A DNA stretch of 64,000 bases from Acanthochlamys bracteata. Lineage: Eukaryota > Streptophyta > Magnoliopsida > Pandanales > Velloziaceae. This document shows positions 61,810 through 64,000 of the stretch, piece by piece. The stretch covers positions 6,041,155-6,105,154 of the forward strand of contig CM034137.1 of assembly GCA_019914995.1 (NCBI GenBank). Direction: 5' to 3'. A program made the translations under genes and the position numbers. Under the pieces are notes generated by a model, which saw only the letters and a list, made by a program, of their open reading frames with translations, did no database searches and was not told the origin of the DNA. Each line of letters begins with the position of its first letter. Position 1 is the first letter of the stretch.

Positions 61810-64000
61810 TCTTAATATTGTTTTTCTAAATAATCAGAAATGTCAAGTCTATATAGTTCAATTTGATTATGAAAAAAATTCTCTACTACTCTTGTAGTAG
61901 AATTTATGATTAGTCCAAAGGGAGTTGATGGAGAAGACCGTCAACAAGGGATTAAAACTCGAGCTGAATTATTTTACGTTCCGCGTGTTTTCGTCTTTAT
62001 TTGTAGCTCATCACGTGCGCATACCAATAATTAAATAGAATAAGTTCGTTATTCTATCTGAACAGGAAAAGGTTCATAAAATGATAATAGCGTAATCGAT
62101 GAGATCATTTAAGCATAAGCAGATAGTAAATGTTCCTTTCGTTTTAGTTAGTATTAATTTTTTTGAAATATTTTTTTAAATTAAAAAAATTATTCTATTT
62201 TGTTAAATAAAATTTATTATCTGATTCAAAAATAAATAATAAAAATTTTAGTACGTATTTTATAATTTATAAAATTTTAAATAAATTTTATAAAATATTA
62301 TAAAAATTTATTAAAAATATAAAGTAAAAAATTATTATTTTTATATGCGTAACTAAATACATTTTTAGTACAATTTCAAAAACAAGCTGAATTTGTTTTG
62401 TTTTGAAAAAAAATAAAAAACACAAAAAGAGTGACGGCAGACTTAATGTCAAATTAGTGATTAATACAAGTTAAGTATTATCTATTTTGATAATAACCTG
62501 TCAAATCTTTATTAAAGATTAAATCATTAATGAAACTATTGTAAAATCTTTTATTCGACATAAGCAATTTTAGCGGTAACAATAATAAGACAAACAGAGT
62601 GTGCAGAAGAGTTTGACCATTAATTCACTGACCTTTAGACCAAATAATTGTTCCACGTTTGGAAATGATCCTCTTTCTTAATTACGGAAATATTTGATAG
62701 TAATTATGAAATAAAATTTTTTTAAAATAAAAATATTTTTATTTTTTTTAAAATAAGTTTTATTTTTTTATTTTTAAAAATAATAATAATAATATGTAAT
62801 AAAAAGATCTCATTTTATAAAAATTTTTTATATTATCTAAATTTTTAAATAAATTTTTTAAATATTTATAAAATATATATTAAAAAATATAAAATTAAAA
62901 AATTAAAAAACTATTTTTGATAAGTAGTGTCAAACGCAGACTACTTCTTTGAATTTGGCGGTAATATACCCACAATGTTGACCTCGTGATCAATTTTATC
63001 AGGAGTATAAATTTATCAATACACGAATTTTGAGGATGTATGAGAAATGAGTATATAATGAAGTCTCAAAATTTATTGTTATACTAATTAGTTATATGAA
63101 ATTATTTCGTCAACTGTGGTTTATGGAGTTTGATATTTACATGTTCATGTTGACTTTTAGAAAATAAGAGTTTAAAAATTTTAGAAATTATATTTTGTAA
63201 AATTTTATTATTATTTTAAAATAAAAAATATATATTATATTTTAAATATTTTAATTTTAATTTTTTTAAATTACTCATAAATATTTTTTAAAGTACGAAG
63301 GAAAAGATCAAATTAAATAATAAAAGTTCAATTTTAGTATGCATATATAATTGTCTTTAGAGAGAAGTTACGTAAACATTTTGTTTTCGTAAATTAACAA
63401 TACAAATCAATTTATCTCCAAGTAAGAGCCAGAGATAATTAACTTAAAAAAACTTTTTACATCTTTTGTCATGCGTGGAAATGTTCTTCGAAGCAGCCAA
63501 GGGAGACGGATCAAAATTTTCTTGATCCAAATTGAGATATCTCACTTTTTATTAACGTTTGACCCTTGGTGGAACTTTTTGCGCAGGCGGCGGTCTCCGT
63601 CATGCGTCTGCATGATACATTGCTCCGCCGGTCATGGAGAGACGAAGGCATAATGTTCTTGACCATTGTGAAATGTTATAATAATTTAAGATGATTAATT
63701 CAAGGGACTGATGTAGATGTTTGTAAAAATAATTAAAATATATAAATATGTTGATTAGTATTAAGGAATGCTAATGACGTATTGGTTTGTTTAAATTAAT
63801 TAATTAGTTATATAAGTACATCCATTATGAAAGTAGATTTTTTTTTCTTGAAACAAAATCATTCGTCATGTACTAAGAGCTCGAAGTTGTATTCTGATTG
63901 CTGAAAGCGGATGCAATTTGGTCTACGAATTGAGAACTATACTAACAAACAACTGTATTCTTGCCTTTTTGAATTTCTTTTGTTGCGGGAGAAGCAAATT
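61810..64000. other. intergenic, AT-rich, MITE copies, no gene
   Basis: About 62140-62370 and 62690-62940 are A/T-rich family copies. The latter has AATAAAAAGATCTCA, as in 43098-43357, and ends GTGTCAAACGC. A small GC-richer patch at 63560-63650 has no supported gene. Confidence 0.45.
62690..62940. mobile_element. AT-rich MITE copy
   Basis: From ATATTTGATAGTAATTATG to AAGTAGTGTCAAACGC. Shares the internal phrase AATAAAAAGATCTCA and the A/T order with 43098-43357. Ends are imperfect. Confidence 0.5.

Noticed and set aside
1-64000. CRISPR arrays, tRNA or rRNA genes, organelle insertions, phage or defence systems
   Set aside because: No regularly spaced identical repeats, no tRNA-like boxes and no organelle or prokaryotic genes were recognised; the window is ordinary plant nuclear DNA.

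Overview
This 64 kb window is nuclear DNA of a flowering plant, most likely a eudicot. It has AT-rich intergenic DNA, genes with many short exons and canonical GT-AG introns, and members of plant-specific families. It also holds many LTR-retrotransposon fossils and small DNA transposons. There are no rRNA, tRNA, CRISPR or bacterial-type operon features that I can recognise.

Four protein-coding genes are supported, all on the minus strand: (1) 9492-15703, a 12-exon NTMC2T6-type membrane protein with SMP and C2 domains (701 codons); (2) 25571-27888, a 6-exon SWEET2-like sugar transporter (236 codons); (3) 37892-39517, a 3-exon acidic protein I do not recognise (266 codons); (4) 59960-61567, a single-exon MAPKKK17/18-like kinase (535 codons). 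From memory, the closest Arabidopsis relatives of genes 1 and 2 have neighbouring locus numbers on chromosome 3, which suggests old collinearity (inference). The genes do not form a pathway.

Layout: 1-690 is the LTR, primer site and GC-rich leader of one Copia fossil with a compound minisatellite. About 689-7240 is a second, larger minus-strand Copia fossil (Sirevirus-like). 8138-8792 is a Tourist-type MITE, followed by an LTR scrap and gene 1. 15704-25400 is intergenic with LTR scraps, including two head-to-head copies that form a long palindrome. Gene 2 follows. 31104-36016 is a plus-strand Copia fossil with both LTRs and a short target duplication, lying in what looks like the 3' untranslated part of gene 3. 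40600-42540 has a 179-bp tandem duplication and a UDP-glycosyltransferase pseudogene split by a 524-bp CACTA element. 44969-49190 has a fold-back element and a Mutator-like element with TIRs of about 490 bp and a decayed FAR1/MURA transposase. 50080-52870 may be a gene remnant. 54450-58935 has CACTA-like debris and two hAT-type MITEs with perfect 8-bp target duplications. Gene 4 carries a 259-bp MITE over its 3' end, which now supplies the stop codon and about the last 23 codons.

I do not see a convincing new biological system. The most interesting points are the MITE-supplied C-terminus of the kinase, its hydrophobic tail, the CACTA insertion inside the UGT pseudogene, the long-TIR MULE, and an unexplained 54-codon ORF inside SWEET2 intron 1.
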